DNA from: JAYZQT01 sp036136335
Lineage (GTDB): Bacteria > Pseudomonadota > Alphaproteobacteria > MPNO01 > UBA830
Assembly: GCA_036136335.1 (NCBI GenBank)
Contig: JAYZQT010000065.1
Coordinates: forward strand, 1-47,799
DNA: 47,799 bases
Direction of reading: 5' to 3'
A program made the translations under genes and the position numbers. Under the pieces are notes generated by a model. That model worked only from the letters and a program-made list of their open reading frames with translations. It searched no databases and was not told where the DNA came from. Positions 17,170-26,094 of this stretch are shown one piece after another; position 1 is the first letter of the stretch; each line of letters opens with the position of its first letter.

Positions 17170-18159
17170 ATGCGTGCCATCATTGCCAAGGAGTTGGGCC
17201 CACCTGAAAATCTTGTGATCGAGGAGATTGATCCGTTAACGCCCGGTCCCGGGCAGGTTGTGGTGCACAACAGGGCGGCTGCGATAAACTTTCCGGACCT
17301 GCTGGTAATGCAAGGTAAATACCAGTTTCGGCCACCGCTACCTTTTTCACCTGGAAAAGAAGGCGCGGGTGTTGTCAAGACCGTTGGTGAAGGTGTTAAA
17401 GGCGTGAAAACTGGTGACAGGGTGATGGTTCAGGTGGAATACGGCTCTTATGCGCAGGAAATTCTTGCGGAAGAGGGGGGATGCTACATCCTGCCGGACG
17501 ACCTTTCGTTCGAGGAAGCGGCAGCTATTGGGATAGCCTATCAAACGGCACATTTCGGTCTCGTTGAGCGGGGACACGTTAAACAGGGCGACAAAGTTCT
17601 CGTGGCCGGTGCGTCAGGAAGCGTGGGGCTTGCGGCCATGCAACTTGCGAACGCGTGGGGTTGTGAGGTTATTGCCGGTATGACAACGATGGAGAAGGCA
17701 GACTTGGCGCTTGAGAATGGTGCCCGGCATATTATCGATTTGTCGGTTGATAACCTTCGTGATGGTATTCGTGATCAGATTAAGGCGATGACCGGAGGAG
17801 GCGTCGACATCGTTATGGATATGGTGGGCGGTGAAGTTTTTGACGGATCAATACGGGCGCTAAACTTTGGTGGCAGTCTGGTGGTTGTGGGTTTTACCAG
17901 CGGAGTAATACCGTCCTTCAAAGTAAACTATGCGTTGCTTAAGAATATCGCAGTTACCGGCGTTAACTGGGCAGAATATCGCGACCGTGATCCTGCAATG
18001 GTCCAACGGGTGCAATCTGAAATTTTCAACATGGTTTCTGATGGGAGGCTTGTCGTTCCTGTTCAGGCGGTATATCCGATGGAACAGGTGGCTGAGGCCT
18101 GCGCCGTCCTCTCAAACCGGGGAGTTCGGGGTAAGGTCGTTATTACAATGGGTGATTGA
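17170..18159 (+). CDS. NADPH:quinone oxidoreductase family protein (zeta-crystallin/Qor type MDR)
   Basis: 329 residues of the medium-chain dehydrogenase/reductase fold without the structural zinc cysteines, as in the Qor branch. Landmarks are NFPDLLVMQGKYQFRPPLPF (about 39-58), PGKEGAGVV (about 60-68) and the nucleotide-binding VLVAGASGSVGLAAMQLA (about 144-161). GAGAGGA precedes the ATG. It likely reduces quinones or enoyl-type substrates with NADPH in the cytosol. Regulation through the 22-bp palindrome upstream is plausible. Confidence 0.88.
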   Translation: MRAIIAKELGPPENLVIEEIDPLTPGPGQVVVHNRAAAINFPDLLVMQGKYQFRPPLPFSPGKEGAGVVKTVGEGVKGVKTGDRVMVQVEYGSYAQEILAEEGGCYILPDDLSFEEAAAIGIAYQTAHFGLVERGHVKQGDKVLVAGASGSVGLAAMQLANAWGCEVIAGMTTMEKADLALENGARHIIDLSVDNLRDGIRDQIKAMTGGGVDIVMDMVGGEVFDGSIRALNFGGSLVVVGFTSGVIPSFKVNYALLKNIAVTGVNWAEYRDRDPAMVQRVQSEIFNMVSDGRLVVPVQAVYPMEQVAEACAVLSNRGVRGKVVITMGD

Positions 18160-18174
18160 AATTTTGTTTCATTG

Positions 18175-18771
18175 TTATGGAGCGGGTGACCACTCCGAAA
18201 CAATGTCGTCGTATGCGGGTCGTGCCCGGTCTTTCAGTTCTCCAATTCCCGTGCCGAGATAGACAAAACCAGAAATTTCGTCCCCTGGTTCGGCGCCCAG
18301 CGCATTTTTTACATCATTGTCGTAGGCATACCACTCTGTGAGCCATTGTGCGGCGTATCCCATTGACTGCGCGGCTATCAGCATCGTTTGACAGGCAGCA
18401 CCCGAAGATAGAACCTGCTCCCACTCAGGGATTTTATGTTCTCTCTGAATACGGGATAGGACCGTGATAACGACAGGTGCCCGGGTGAGACGTTCCCGTT
18501 CTATGTTGATTTGCTCTTCTATCGCGCCAGGCGTGTTTTTTTTGAAAGCTTCCGCGATTACATTGCCGATCGTTTCTCTTGCTTCGCCACGGATGATAAT
18601 GAAACGCCACGGTGTCAGCCGGCCATGATCCGGAACCCGCATACCCGCTTCCATGATCCTTCTCAGCTCGGAATCATTTGGGCTCGGCTCTCCCATCATA
18701 CGTGCGACAGTTGATCGACGCGTAACAAGAAATTCGATCGGATCTAGTTCGAGATTGTTCAGTTCAGACAT
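18175..18771 (-). CDS. Nitroreductase family protein (YdjA-like)
   Basis: 198 residues from ATG 18771 (MSELNNLELDP); a TTG at 18789 would add six residues and an ATG at 18785 runs into a stop. The FMN-binding features are EFLVTRRSTVARM at the start, MRVPDHGRLTPWRFIIIRG (about 44-62), and the C-terminal GFVYLGTG. The VPDH-LTPWRF pattern is like the short YdjA group. It probably reduces nitro compounds, enones or flavins using NAD(P)H. It follows the aryl-CoA ligase on the same strand by 24 bases and may be co-transcribed with it. Confidence 0.85.
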   Translation of the reverse strand: MSELNNLELDPIEFLVTRRSTVARMMGEPSPNDSELRRIMEAGMRVPDHGRLTPWRFIIIRGEARETIGNVIAEAFKKNTPGAIEEQINIERERLTRAPVVITVLSRIQREHKIPEWEQVLSSGAACQTMLIAAQSMGYAAQWLTEWYAYDNDVKNALGAEPGDEISGFVYLGTGIGELKDRARPAYDDIVSEWSPAP

Positions 18772-18795
18772 GTCTATGGTTCCATACAATAATTT

Positions 18796-20451
18796 CTAGT
18801 TTATGTCGGCTGTTCTGGCGCGTTCACGTTCAAGCTGTCGCAAAGCCCCACGCTGTATTTTTCCGGTGGCAGTCAGCGGCAGTTCGTCAACGAATTCAAT
18901 GGCCCGTGGGTACTTGAATGCAGAAATTTGCGATTTTACAAATTCCTGCAATACGTGCACAGTTTTAGAATTCGCATCATCTGCGGATGACACAATTACA
19001 AAGGCTTTGACGATTTGTCCCCGATCACGATCAGGACTGCCGACGACAGCAACTTCTCTAACTTTTGGATGTTCAAGCAGGACAGCTTCCACCTCCAGTC
19101 CGGAGACGTTGTAACCCCCGGTCAAAATCATATCGTCAGTGCGCGCCTCATAATATAGGTATCCGTCTTCGTCCACCCGGCACAGGTCACCGGATTTATT
19201 CCAGCCTTCATGTACATAGGCAACTTGCCGTTCCTGTTCGTCCAGGTAACGGCACCCGTTGGGACCTTTCACGATCATCTGGCCAACCGTACCCGGCTTT
19301 ACGTCCTCCATCTTGTCATCCACGACACGCACTTGAAACCCTGGTATGGCCTTCCCGATCGCGCCGGGTTTAATATTGTCGCCACTCGCTGAGATAAAAA
19401 TATGGAGCAGTTCGGAAATTCCGAGCCCGTTTATCATTTCTACGCCAGTGATATCCTTCCATTCATTGAAGACGGCTGGCAAAAGCGGTTCCCCGCCACC
19501 TATGCACTCGCGTAATGATGAAAGATCATAATGGCGCGCATGTTCCAGCATCAGTTTGTACCCCGAGGGGGTGGAAAAGCAGAGAGTCGCTCTGTGTTTT
19601 TCGATGGTTTTCAAAACCATCTCCGGGGTGCCTCGTTCGAGCAGGACAGCTGTTGCGCCAAACCGGAAGGTATCGGCGATGAACGCGCATAACCCGTATA
19701 GGAAAGCTATCTGCGGGCTTCCGCAGACGATATCGCCCGGTCGAATTTTTACGACGTGGCCGATGAAACAGTCTGCGGCAGCAAGAATATCCCGATGAAA
19801 ATGGAGTGTACCCTTGGGTGTACCGGTCGACCCCGAGGTAAAGCCAACAATTGCTGGATCGTCTGCCGCAGTATCAACGTTGGAAAATTCTTTTGACTGG
19901 GCTTCCATTAAATTTTCGAGAGAGTTGGGCCGGTCAACACCGAAATATAGGACGTGTTTAAGCTCAACTGCCCTGGTTTTTGCCTTATCAATGTCTTCGG
20001 CCAAATTGTTGTGGCAGATGGCAAAACGCACCTTTGCCTTTGCAATCATGTAAACAAGTTCACGTTCTCGGAGGACAGGCATCGTAGTAATCGCCACGCC
20101 ACCAGCCTTTAAGATGGCCAGCCATGATGCAATTAACATTGGGTGATTTCCGCTTCGAATCAGAACCCGCTCGCCGGGGACAAACCCAAATTCCCCAACC
20201 AGAACGTTCGCGATGCGGTTTGCTCTGTGCATAAGGTCGCTATAGCTCCAGGTCATTTTCCCAAAGATCAGTGCGGGTTTATCGGCTAAACCTGTGTCAA
20301 CCTGTTTGTCGATCAGTTCGGCTGCCACGTTGAAACGGGAAGGATACGCTGCGAGCTCCGGAAGGACTGAATAGTCCATTTCGGGCCACAGTTCCGGTTT
20401 GGGCATGTTGTCCCGGATAAAGGTATCTACATGTGACGTTTGTTCTGTCAT
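18796..20451 (-). CDS. AMP-forming aryl/acyl-CoA ligase (benzoate- or 2-aminobenzoate-CoA ligase-like)
   Basis: 551 residues of the ANL superfamily. The adenylate loop is TSGSTGTPKG (205-214) followed by HFHRD, the mid motif is INGLGISELLHIF, the hinge region is YYEARTDDMILTGGYNVSGLEVE, and the catalytic lysine is in LPLTATGKIQRGALR near the C-terminus. The N-terminal MPKPELWPEMDYS and overall pattern resemble benzoate/2-aminobenzoate-CoA ligases. It would activate a carboxylic acid with ATP and CoA. GAGG lies 5 bases before the ATG on the minus strand. Its promoter faces the hyuB operon across a 164-base gap holding a dyad. Exact substrate is uncertain. Confidence 0.85.
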   Translation of the reverse strand: MTEQTSHVDTFIRDNMPKPELWPEMDYSVLPELAAYPSRFNVAAELIDKQVDTGLADKPALIFGKMTWSYSDLMHRANRIANVLVGEFGFVPGERVLIRSGNHPMLIASWLAILKAGGVAITTMPVLRERELVYMIAKAKVRFAICHNNLAEDIDKAKTRAVELKHVLYFGVDRPNSLENLMEAQSKEFSNVDTAADDPAIVGFTSGSTGTPKGTLHFHRDILAAADCFIGHVVKIRPGDIVCGSPQIAFLYGLCAFIADTFRFGATAVLLERGTPEMVLKTIEKHRATLCFSTPSGYKLMLEHARHYDLSSLRECIGGGEPLLPAVFNEWKDITGVEMINGLGISELLHIFISASGDNIKPGAIGKAIPGFQVRVVDDKMEDVKPGTVGQMIVKGPNGCRYLDEQERQVAYVHEGWNKSGDLCRVDEDGYLYYEARTDDMILTGGYNVSGLEVEAVLLEHPKVREVAVVGSPDRDRGQIVKAFVIVSSADDANSKTVHVLQEFVKSQISAFKYPRAIEFVDELPLTATGKIQRGALRQLERERARTADIN

Positions 20452-20521
20452 GAAGCCTCAGCTTTGTTGGGATAGGCTGAACTGACCAGAATTTAAAGTG
20501 CAAAACCTGTCAAGCCAATCT

Positions 20522-20539
20522 TTTTACGTTAGTGTAAAA
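20522..20539. promoter_or_regulatory. Candidate operator: TTTTAC-N6-GTAAAA dyad
   Basis: A perfect 6-base inverted repeat (TTTTAC 20522-20527, GTAAAA 20534-20539) lies in the divergent gap between the CoA ligase and hyuB. The form resembles MerR-family LiuR-type sites, which have TTTAC...GTAAA symmetry; this comparison is from memory and no MerR gene is in the window. Confidence 0.4.
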
Positions 20540-20615
20540 TCTTGTTGGAATTAGATAAACCAAATGCTACATAGCCCGGATGGGCTTGGTAAGGGACCCT
20601 TGGCCGGGGAAAGAC

Positions 20616-22646
20616 ATGAAAGATCTCGTACAACTTGAACTGATCCGGGAATCACTTATTGCAGTGGTTAACGAGATGCGGGCGAACATCATAAACTCGT
20701 CCTACGCACCCATTATATATGAGGGTCACGATTTTTCGTGTGCCCTTATGTCGGCAAATGGTCGACAGGTTGCACAAGGTCTTGCGGATCATCCCATTCA
20801 CATTTTTGCGGTACCATATTCCACTCAACAGGTGGTTAACAAATTTAAAGATGACATCAACGAGGGTGATCTGTTTCTGCATAACGACCCCTATACTGGC
20901 GGCACTCATCTTAACGATGTGTTGATGCTCCATCCCGTGTTCTTTGAAGGCAAACTTGCGTTGTTTTCAGCCATGCGCTGTCACTGGAACGATGTGGGAG
21001 GCATGACACCGGGGAGCCTGTCCGGAAGGGTCAACGAGATTATCCAGGAAGGGATACGTATCGAGCCGACCAAAATATGCGACCGGGGGGTGCTCAACGA
21101 ACCTTTTATGAACCTGCTTTTCAATAATATGCGGTCGTGATCTGAACGGCTTGGTGATTTTAATGCAATGGTTGGTACCGGGAGGAAGGCCGAAGAACAT
21201 CTTGTGCGATTGTACAAACGGTTTGGCAAAGGTTTGCTGGAAGGCGTTGAAGAACTGATTATTCGCTCGGAACGACAGTTGCGCTCCAGAATAGCGGAAC
21301 GACCGGACGGCGACTATTACGCCGAAGGTTATATAGAAAGTGACGGTACAAATCCCGATCCATTGGTAGTGAAACTGAAACTCACGGTCAGGGCTGACGA
21401 AATTCTGGCGGATTTTACGGGTACGTCGGTGCAGACGAACGGACCGACAAACTGCGGGCCGGCAATGGCGTTGAATGCAGTAGGCACAATCGTGAAATCT
21501 TTTCTGGATCCACGCACGCCAATCAATCAGGGATCATTCAATCCAATCACGGTCATTTCCGAAGAAGGAACCTTTATCAACGCACAAAACGATGCACCTT
21601 GCGGGGGAATGGCGGAATGTAAATTCCTTATCGACTCGGTAGTAGCCTCCGCGATGGGTAAGGTGGCGCCTGAGATGACGGTCGGCGATCTGAAAGGCGG
21701 TGCAAACCACATCATTATTTCTGGCTCTGATCCGAAGCATGGGAATTATATCCATTATGAGTGGCCGGCCGGCGGGACCGGAGCTTCTGGCGGGACAGAC
21801 GGCTCAAACGCCGTGCGTAGTTATAATGAGGGTGACTTCAACTCCATTCAATCGGTGGAGACAGTTGAAAGCCAGTTTCCACTGCGCGTGGAAAGGTGTG
21901 AGGTAAGGGAAGGCATGTGTGGCGACGGTGAATACCGTGGCGGCTTTGGGTTGCGGAGAGAAATTCAAATTCTGGGGGGGCGCGGCGCTCTGTCAGTTCT
22001 ATCCGAAAAGAACGTCATCCCGCCATACGGGGTGGATGGTGGGTCCAATGGAGCGGCGAATAGTTTTATGGTCATCCGCGATGGAGAGACCATCGCACCA
22101 TCCGATGTTCCGGGAAAGGTATCCGCTTTTCCACTTCGTGCGGGAGACATTGTCAGAGAGGAAACAGCGGGTGGGGGTGGTTATGGAGACCCGCTTCGGC
22201 GTGATCCTCGAAAAGTCCTTGCTGACATCGAAGAAGGGTATCTTTCCGAAGGTGAAGCGGCTCTCCGGTATGGAGTCGTGATCGCCGACGGAGCAGTAGA
22301 TGCCAAGGCAACGGAGAAATCACGCACTGACATGGCCGGTGCCCGGAATTTCGTCTCTCTAAAACTTTCCAACGAAGATCTGACTGATGGGCCCCGGAGG
22401 CAATTTATGGTGCCGTCCCACCTTTTTAAAGTCCTGGGCGTTGCGGAGGGCGACCTCATTGAACTTACCACCGGGCGCGGCTCACCAGTTAGAGCATGGG
22501 TCCGGACAGGCGGTGAGACCGATGCGGTAACGATAAGCCCAAGCAGCATGAATTTGCTGGATACTGCGCCCGGAGACCGGGTTCAGATCCGCGTCGTGGA
22601 CTCCAGACCTGAAGCTGTTCCTCCGTTGGATGGAGGTATTCGGTGA
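20616..22646 (+). pseudogene. hyuB: Hydantoinase B / 5-oxoprolinase B-type subunit interrupted by one in-frame TGA
   Basis: From ATG 20616 (MKDLVQLELIRESLIAVVNEMR, GGGGAAA upstream) the frame runs 677 codons to 22646 with one TGA at 21138-21140 (codon 175). Family features continue on both sides: YEGHDFSCALM, HNDPYTGGTHLNDV and HWNDVGGM before it, ERLGDFNA directly after, then GPTNCGPAMALNAVG and GGGGYGDPLRRDP. The stop sits in the conserved NVRxPxERxGD region. Both halves otherwise look intact, so this is a nonsense mutation, a sequencing error or, less likely, readthrough. About 100 residues after the usual HyuB end form an extra domain. HyuB pairs with HyuA for ATP-dependent opening of cyclic amides or imides (or carboxylation of ketones). 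It overlaps hyuA by 4 bases. Confidence 0.85.
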
Positions 22647-24691
22647 CTGGCCAAAAATTTATTGTCGGGATAGACGTGGGAGGGACGTTCACCGATCTGT
22701 TGTGCTTGAATACAGAAACCCATGACCTTCTTTCGGAAAAAGTACCCTCTATTCCCGGCCGTCAGTGGGAAGGTGTTCTCGGCGCATTGGAAAACCTTGG
22801 TATAAACTATGGCGAGATCAAAGGCTTCGTGCACGGAACGACGATTGCCACCAATGCGCTGCTTGAGGGCAAGGGCGCAAAAACTGGCCTCATTACGACT
22901 AAAGGATTTCGTGACACGCTTGAAATTGGCCGTACTCGACGCCTGATTGGTGGGCTGTTTGATATCAAATTCGTGCGCCCAAAGCCGCTGGTATCAAGAG
23001 AGTTAAGGATCGAGGTCGATGAACGGGCAGGTGCTGATGGCGAAATCTTAAAACCAGTTGACGAAGATGGTCTGGCATTGGTTATGGAGAAGTTTCGAGC
23101 CAGCGGGGTTGAGGCCGTAGCCGTCGCGTTTATCAATGCGTACCAGAATGACAAAAATGAGACGAAGGCTTTCGATGCACTACGGGCGTTGGGAAAAGAC
23201 ATACCTATTTGCACATCGACCGGTGTTGTGCCCGAAAAGGGTGAATTCGAACGTTTTTCAACCTGCGTTCTCAATGCCTACCTGACACCTGTGATAGCGG
23301 GGTACCTCAAAACACTCTCCGATGAACTGGCAGGACAGGGGATTACTGCACCGGTCAGCGTAATGGGCTCAAACGGCGGTGTCATGACGTTGGACCAGGC
23401 TGCCAGCTTCGCGGCCGGAACGTTTCTGTCGGGACCTGTAGGGGGCGCTGGCGGCGCTGTCCGTATCTGTGAGATGGCAGGTGTCCAGGACTGCATTACG
23501 TTTGATATGGGCGGAACCAGTACGGACGTTGCCCTAATTCACCGATTGACCCCCAGGATAAGTCACATAAACCAGATTGATGCATACCCAATCCAGGTGC
23601 CACAGCTGGACATACATACGATCGGCGCGGGTGGTGGATCCATAGCGTGGGTTCAACCCGATGGGACGCTGGAGGTCGGACCACAAAGTGCGGGAGCAAT
23701 CCCGGGACCCGCGTGTTATCAGCGTGGTGGAACCGAACCAACAATTTCCGACGCTAATCTGCTGTTAGGTCGTTTGCCCACCGATCGAAGTCTCGCTGGT
23801 GGACTGAAGCTTTCCAACGAGCATGCGGAGAAGACCTTTCTTGCACTGGCAGAAGGGTTGGGAGGCGGCACTGAGACGACCGTTCAGTTGGCGGACGGCG
23901 TTCTCCGGATCGCCGTATCAAAAATGGCGGGAGCTGTGCGAGAGGTGTCAGTCCACCGAGGTTTCGATCCACGCGATTTTGCCCTTCTGGGCTTCGGTGG
24001 TGCCGGGCCAATGCACGTTTTTCTGGTCGCTGAAGAACTTTCCATTTCTCAGGTGATAGTGCCTCGCTTCCCCGGACATTTATCAGCGTTAGGCCAGTTG
24101 CTGGCAGACCTTCGACGTGACTTTGTCGTCCCCTGGGGAGGACCGCTTGGTGAATTGTCAATTGAGGAATTTCGAACCCGTGCCCAGGCTATGCGCGACG
24201 ATTCCGCTGACCTTCTTTCAGGGGATGGCTTCGCAGAAGACCGGCACCAACACAGCTACACGGTGGACATGCGATACGTCGGCCAGTCGTTTACATTGTC
24301 GAGACCCTGTACTCCGGAAGTCATGAACTGGGCTGATTTACGCGAAGCATTCCACCAGCGTCATGATCAGACCTTCGGCCGTGCCGACCGCCACAGTGAT
24401 GTGGAGCTTGTAAACATCCGCCTGTATTCTCTTGGCCTGATAGACAAGCCAGTTCTGAAGTTTGTCACTGATAGGGAAGGTGACCCGGTGGTCGAGAGGC
24501 GTCAGGTCTGGTTTGGTGATGACTGGATAGATTGTCCAATTCTAAATCGAGCCGGAATGACGGCTGGAAGTATTTTCGAAGGACCCATGATTATTGAAGA
24601 AGCCGGTGGAACTTCGGTCATTCCTCCTAACTGGACCGTCAATGTGCACGCCTCGGGGTCGCTTGATTGCCGACGGTCTTATGATCTTTAG
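22643..24691 (+). CDS. hyuA: Hydantoinase A / 5-oxoprolinase A-type subunit
   Basis: 682 residues, the family length. The actin-like ATP-binding motifs are GIDVGGTFTDLLCL (about 8-21), HGTTIATNALLEGKG (about 65-79), FDMGGTSTDVALI (about 288-300) and GFGGAGPMHVFLVAE (about 440-454). Start is GTG at 22643, overlapping the hyuB stop. The protein phosphorylates or activates the substrate for hydrolysis by HyuB in the 5-oxoprolinase, N-methylhydantoinase, caprolactamase group; acetophenone-carboxylase-type roles are alternatives. With hyuB broken its present function is in doubt. Confidence 0.93.
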   Translation: MTGQKFIVGIDVGGTFTDLLCLNTETHDLLSEKVPSIPGRQWEGVLGALENLGINYGEIKGFVHGTTIATNALLEGKGAKTGLITTKGFRDTLEIGRTRRLIGGLFDIKFVRPKPLVSRELRIEVDERAGADGEILKPVDEDGLALVMEKFRASGVEAVAVAFINAYQNDKNETKAFDALRALGKDIPICTSTGVVPEKGEFERFSTCVLNAYLTPVIAGYLKTLSDELAGQGITAPVSVMGSNGGVMTLDQAASFAAGTFLSGPVGGAGGAVRICEMAGVQDCITFDMGGTSTDVALIHRLTPRISHINQIDAYPIQVPQLDIHTIGAGGGSIAWVQPDGTLEVGPQSAGAIPGPACYQRGGTEPTISDANLLLGRLPTDRSLAGGLKLSNEHAEKTFLALAEGLGGGTETTVQLADGVLRIAVSKMAGAVREVSVHRGFDPRDFALLGFGGAGPMHVFLVAEELSISQVIVPRFPGHLSALGQLLADLRRDFVVPWGGPLGELSIEEFRTRAQAMRDDSADLLSGDGFAEDRHQHSYTVDMRYVGQSFTLSRPCTPEVMNWADLREAFHQRHDQTFGRADRHSDVELVNIRLYSLGLIDKPVLKFVTDREGDPVVERRQVWFGDDWIDCPILNRAGMTAGSIFEGPMIIEEAGGTSVIPPNWTVNVHASGSLDCRRSYDL

Positions 24692-24712
24692 TCACCTTGT
24701 CACGAATTGAGA

Positions 24713-24730
24713 CCGGGAGTAGCCTCCCGG
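24713..24730 (+). other. Stem-loop between hyuA and the aminotransferase gene
   Basis: CCGGGAG (24713-24719) and CTCCCGG (24724-24730) pair perfectly around a TAGC loop. No T tract follows, so it is more likely an mRNA processing or stability element than an intrinsic terminator. Confidence 0.5.
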
Positions 24731-24757
24731 CACCGTTAACCGCTCAGGGATCACCCG

Positions 24758-26089
24758 ATGACATCTAACGAATCCGCAATTTCCGAAACGCCGGAGCCTG
24801 TTGGTGCCATGGATCATGAAGAATACTATGAAGCCGCGACAAACAGTCTTCCAGGTGCCGGATTGGGAAGCTATTCGCTACCTGATGACGTACGTTTTGT
24901 AATTCATAAGGGTGCGGGGTCGCGGATACAGGATGTCCGGGGGCGTTGGTATATTGATTATGTTGGCGGGGCGGGTGCACTGGTGTTGGGACACGCATTT
25001 CCTACGGTGGTTGACGCAGTGCGGGATCAGGCTCCCCGGGGCATACATTTCTTTGGAACGCTCAACGAACAGTGCATCCAGCTTGCCCAGGAACTAATAG
25101 ATGTCATTCCCTGTGCGGACCAGATTGCTTTTACGACGACAGGGTCTGAAGCAACGGCCTACGCAATGCGGACGGCCCGTGCTGCAACTGGAAAAAGCAA
25201 GGTACTTAAGTTTGAAGGCGGCTATCACGGAAATCATGACTATTCGGCATTCAGCGTCACGCCGGCAGCTTTATCAAACTACCCACAGGGTCGGCCGGAT
25301 ACCGGTGGATTACCGGCGAACATGAGCGAAAATGTTTTGGTCGCACCCTACAACGATCTTGATACTGTTCGCCGCATCGTCGAGGAAAACATTAATGACC
25401 TGGCTGCAATTATCGTTGAGCCGGTGCAACGGATAATTTTTCCAAAGGAAAATTTTCTTCAGGGGCTTCGCAAGATTTGCAATGAAAATGACGTTCTGCT
25501 GATTTTTGATGAGGTAGTAACGGGTTTCCGCCTGGCTATGGGTGGTGCGCAGGAATACTTCGGTGTCCTGCCTGATTTAGCCAGTTACGGCAAGATTGTT
25601 GGCGGTGGTGGCCCACTCGGTTGTGTTGGCGGGAAGGTCGAATTTATGAACCTGATGAATCCACTCAATAAGGGTCAGGCGAACTACTCATATGTTAACG
25701 GCACACTGCATGGTAACCCGATGGCTGCGGTTGCCGGACTCGCCACTCTTGCGGAGTTGAAAAAACCAGGGTTTTACAGGAAGCTTCATGCCCACGCTGA
25801 TGACCTTTGCAAAGCCTGCCAGGGTGTTCTCGACCGCAACAACGTTCCCGCAATCGCCGCTGGCAACGCGTCATTTTGGCAAATTCTGTTTATGGGCTCC
25901 CCACCTGCCAATCACGCCGATGTCATGCATTCGGACCAGGCATCCACGCGGGCGCTGGATTTGGCACAGATGCATGAGGGCCTCTATGTTCTGCCAAACG
26001 TTCGTCGGTTTGTGTCTGCGGTCCACACCGATCAGGATGTCGAGGATACCGTCCGGGCATTGGACGCAGCCTGCAAACGCATTGGTTGA
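24758..26089 (+). CDS. Class-III PLP aminotransferase/aminomutase (glutamate-1-semialdehyde aminomutase-like)
   Basis: 443 residues, fold type I. Visible are TTTGSEATAYAMRTARA (about 126-142), EGGYHGNHDY (about 153-162), the PLP-ring Asp in LIFDEVVTGFR (Asp251) and the Schiff-base Lys in ASYGKIVGGGGPLG (Lys279), in the GSAM-type context. Its place in a catabolic operon after hyuBA, rather than with heme genes, argues for an aminotransferase on an amino acid or a semialdehyde rather than hemL. It is followed by a short overlapping region and the barrel protein. Confidence 0.88.
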   Translation: MTSNESAISETPEPVGAMDHEEYYEAATNSLPGAGLGSYSLPDDVRFVIHKGAGSRIQDVRGRWYIDYVGGAGALVLGHAFPTVVDAVRDQAPRGIHFFGTLNEQCIQLAQELIDVIPCADQIAFTTTGSEATAYAMRTARAATGKSKVLKFEGGYHGNHDYSAFSVTPAALSNYPQGRPDTGGLPANMSENVLVAPYNDLDTVRRIVEENINDLAAIIVEPVQRIIFPKENFLQGLRKICNENDVLLIFDEVVTGFRLAMGGAQEYFGVLPDLASYGKIVGGGGPLGCVGGKVEFMNLMNPLNKGQANYSYVNGTLHGNPMAAVAGLATLAELKKPGFYRKLHAHADDLCKACQGVLDRNNVPAIAAGNASFWQILFMGSPPANHADVMHSDQASTRALDLAQMHEGLYVLPNVRRFVSAVHTDQDVEDTVRALDAACKRIG

Positions 26090-26094
26090 CTCAT

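Noticed and set aside
21138..21140. Selenocysteine at the hyuB TGA
   Set aside because: No SECIS-like hairpin is evident directly downstream, the family position is not a known selenocysteine site, and TGA is used as a normal stop for many genes here.
15713..21140. Alternative genetic code
   Set aside because: The two interrupted genes carry different stops (TAA and TGA), and both codons end intact genes elsewhere in the window.
24758..26089. Assignment of the aminotransferase as hemL (heme biosynthesis)
   Set aside because: Although GSAM-like, it is embedded in a catabolic operon with hyuBA and a CMD-like gene, so a housekeeping heme role is not supported.
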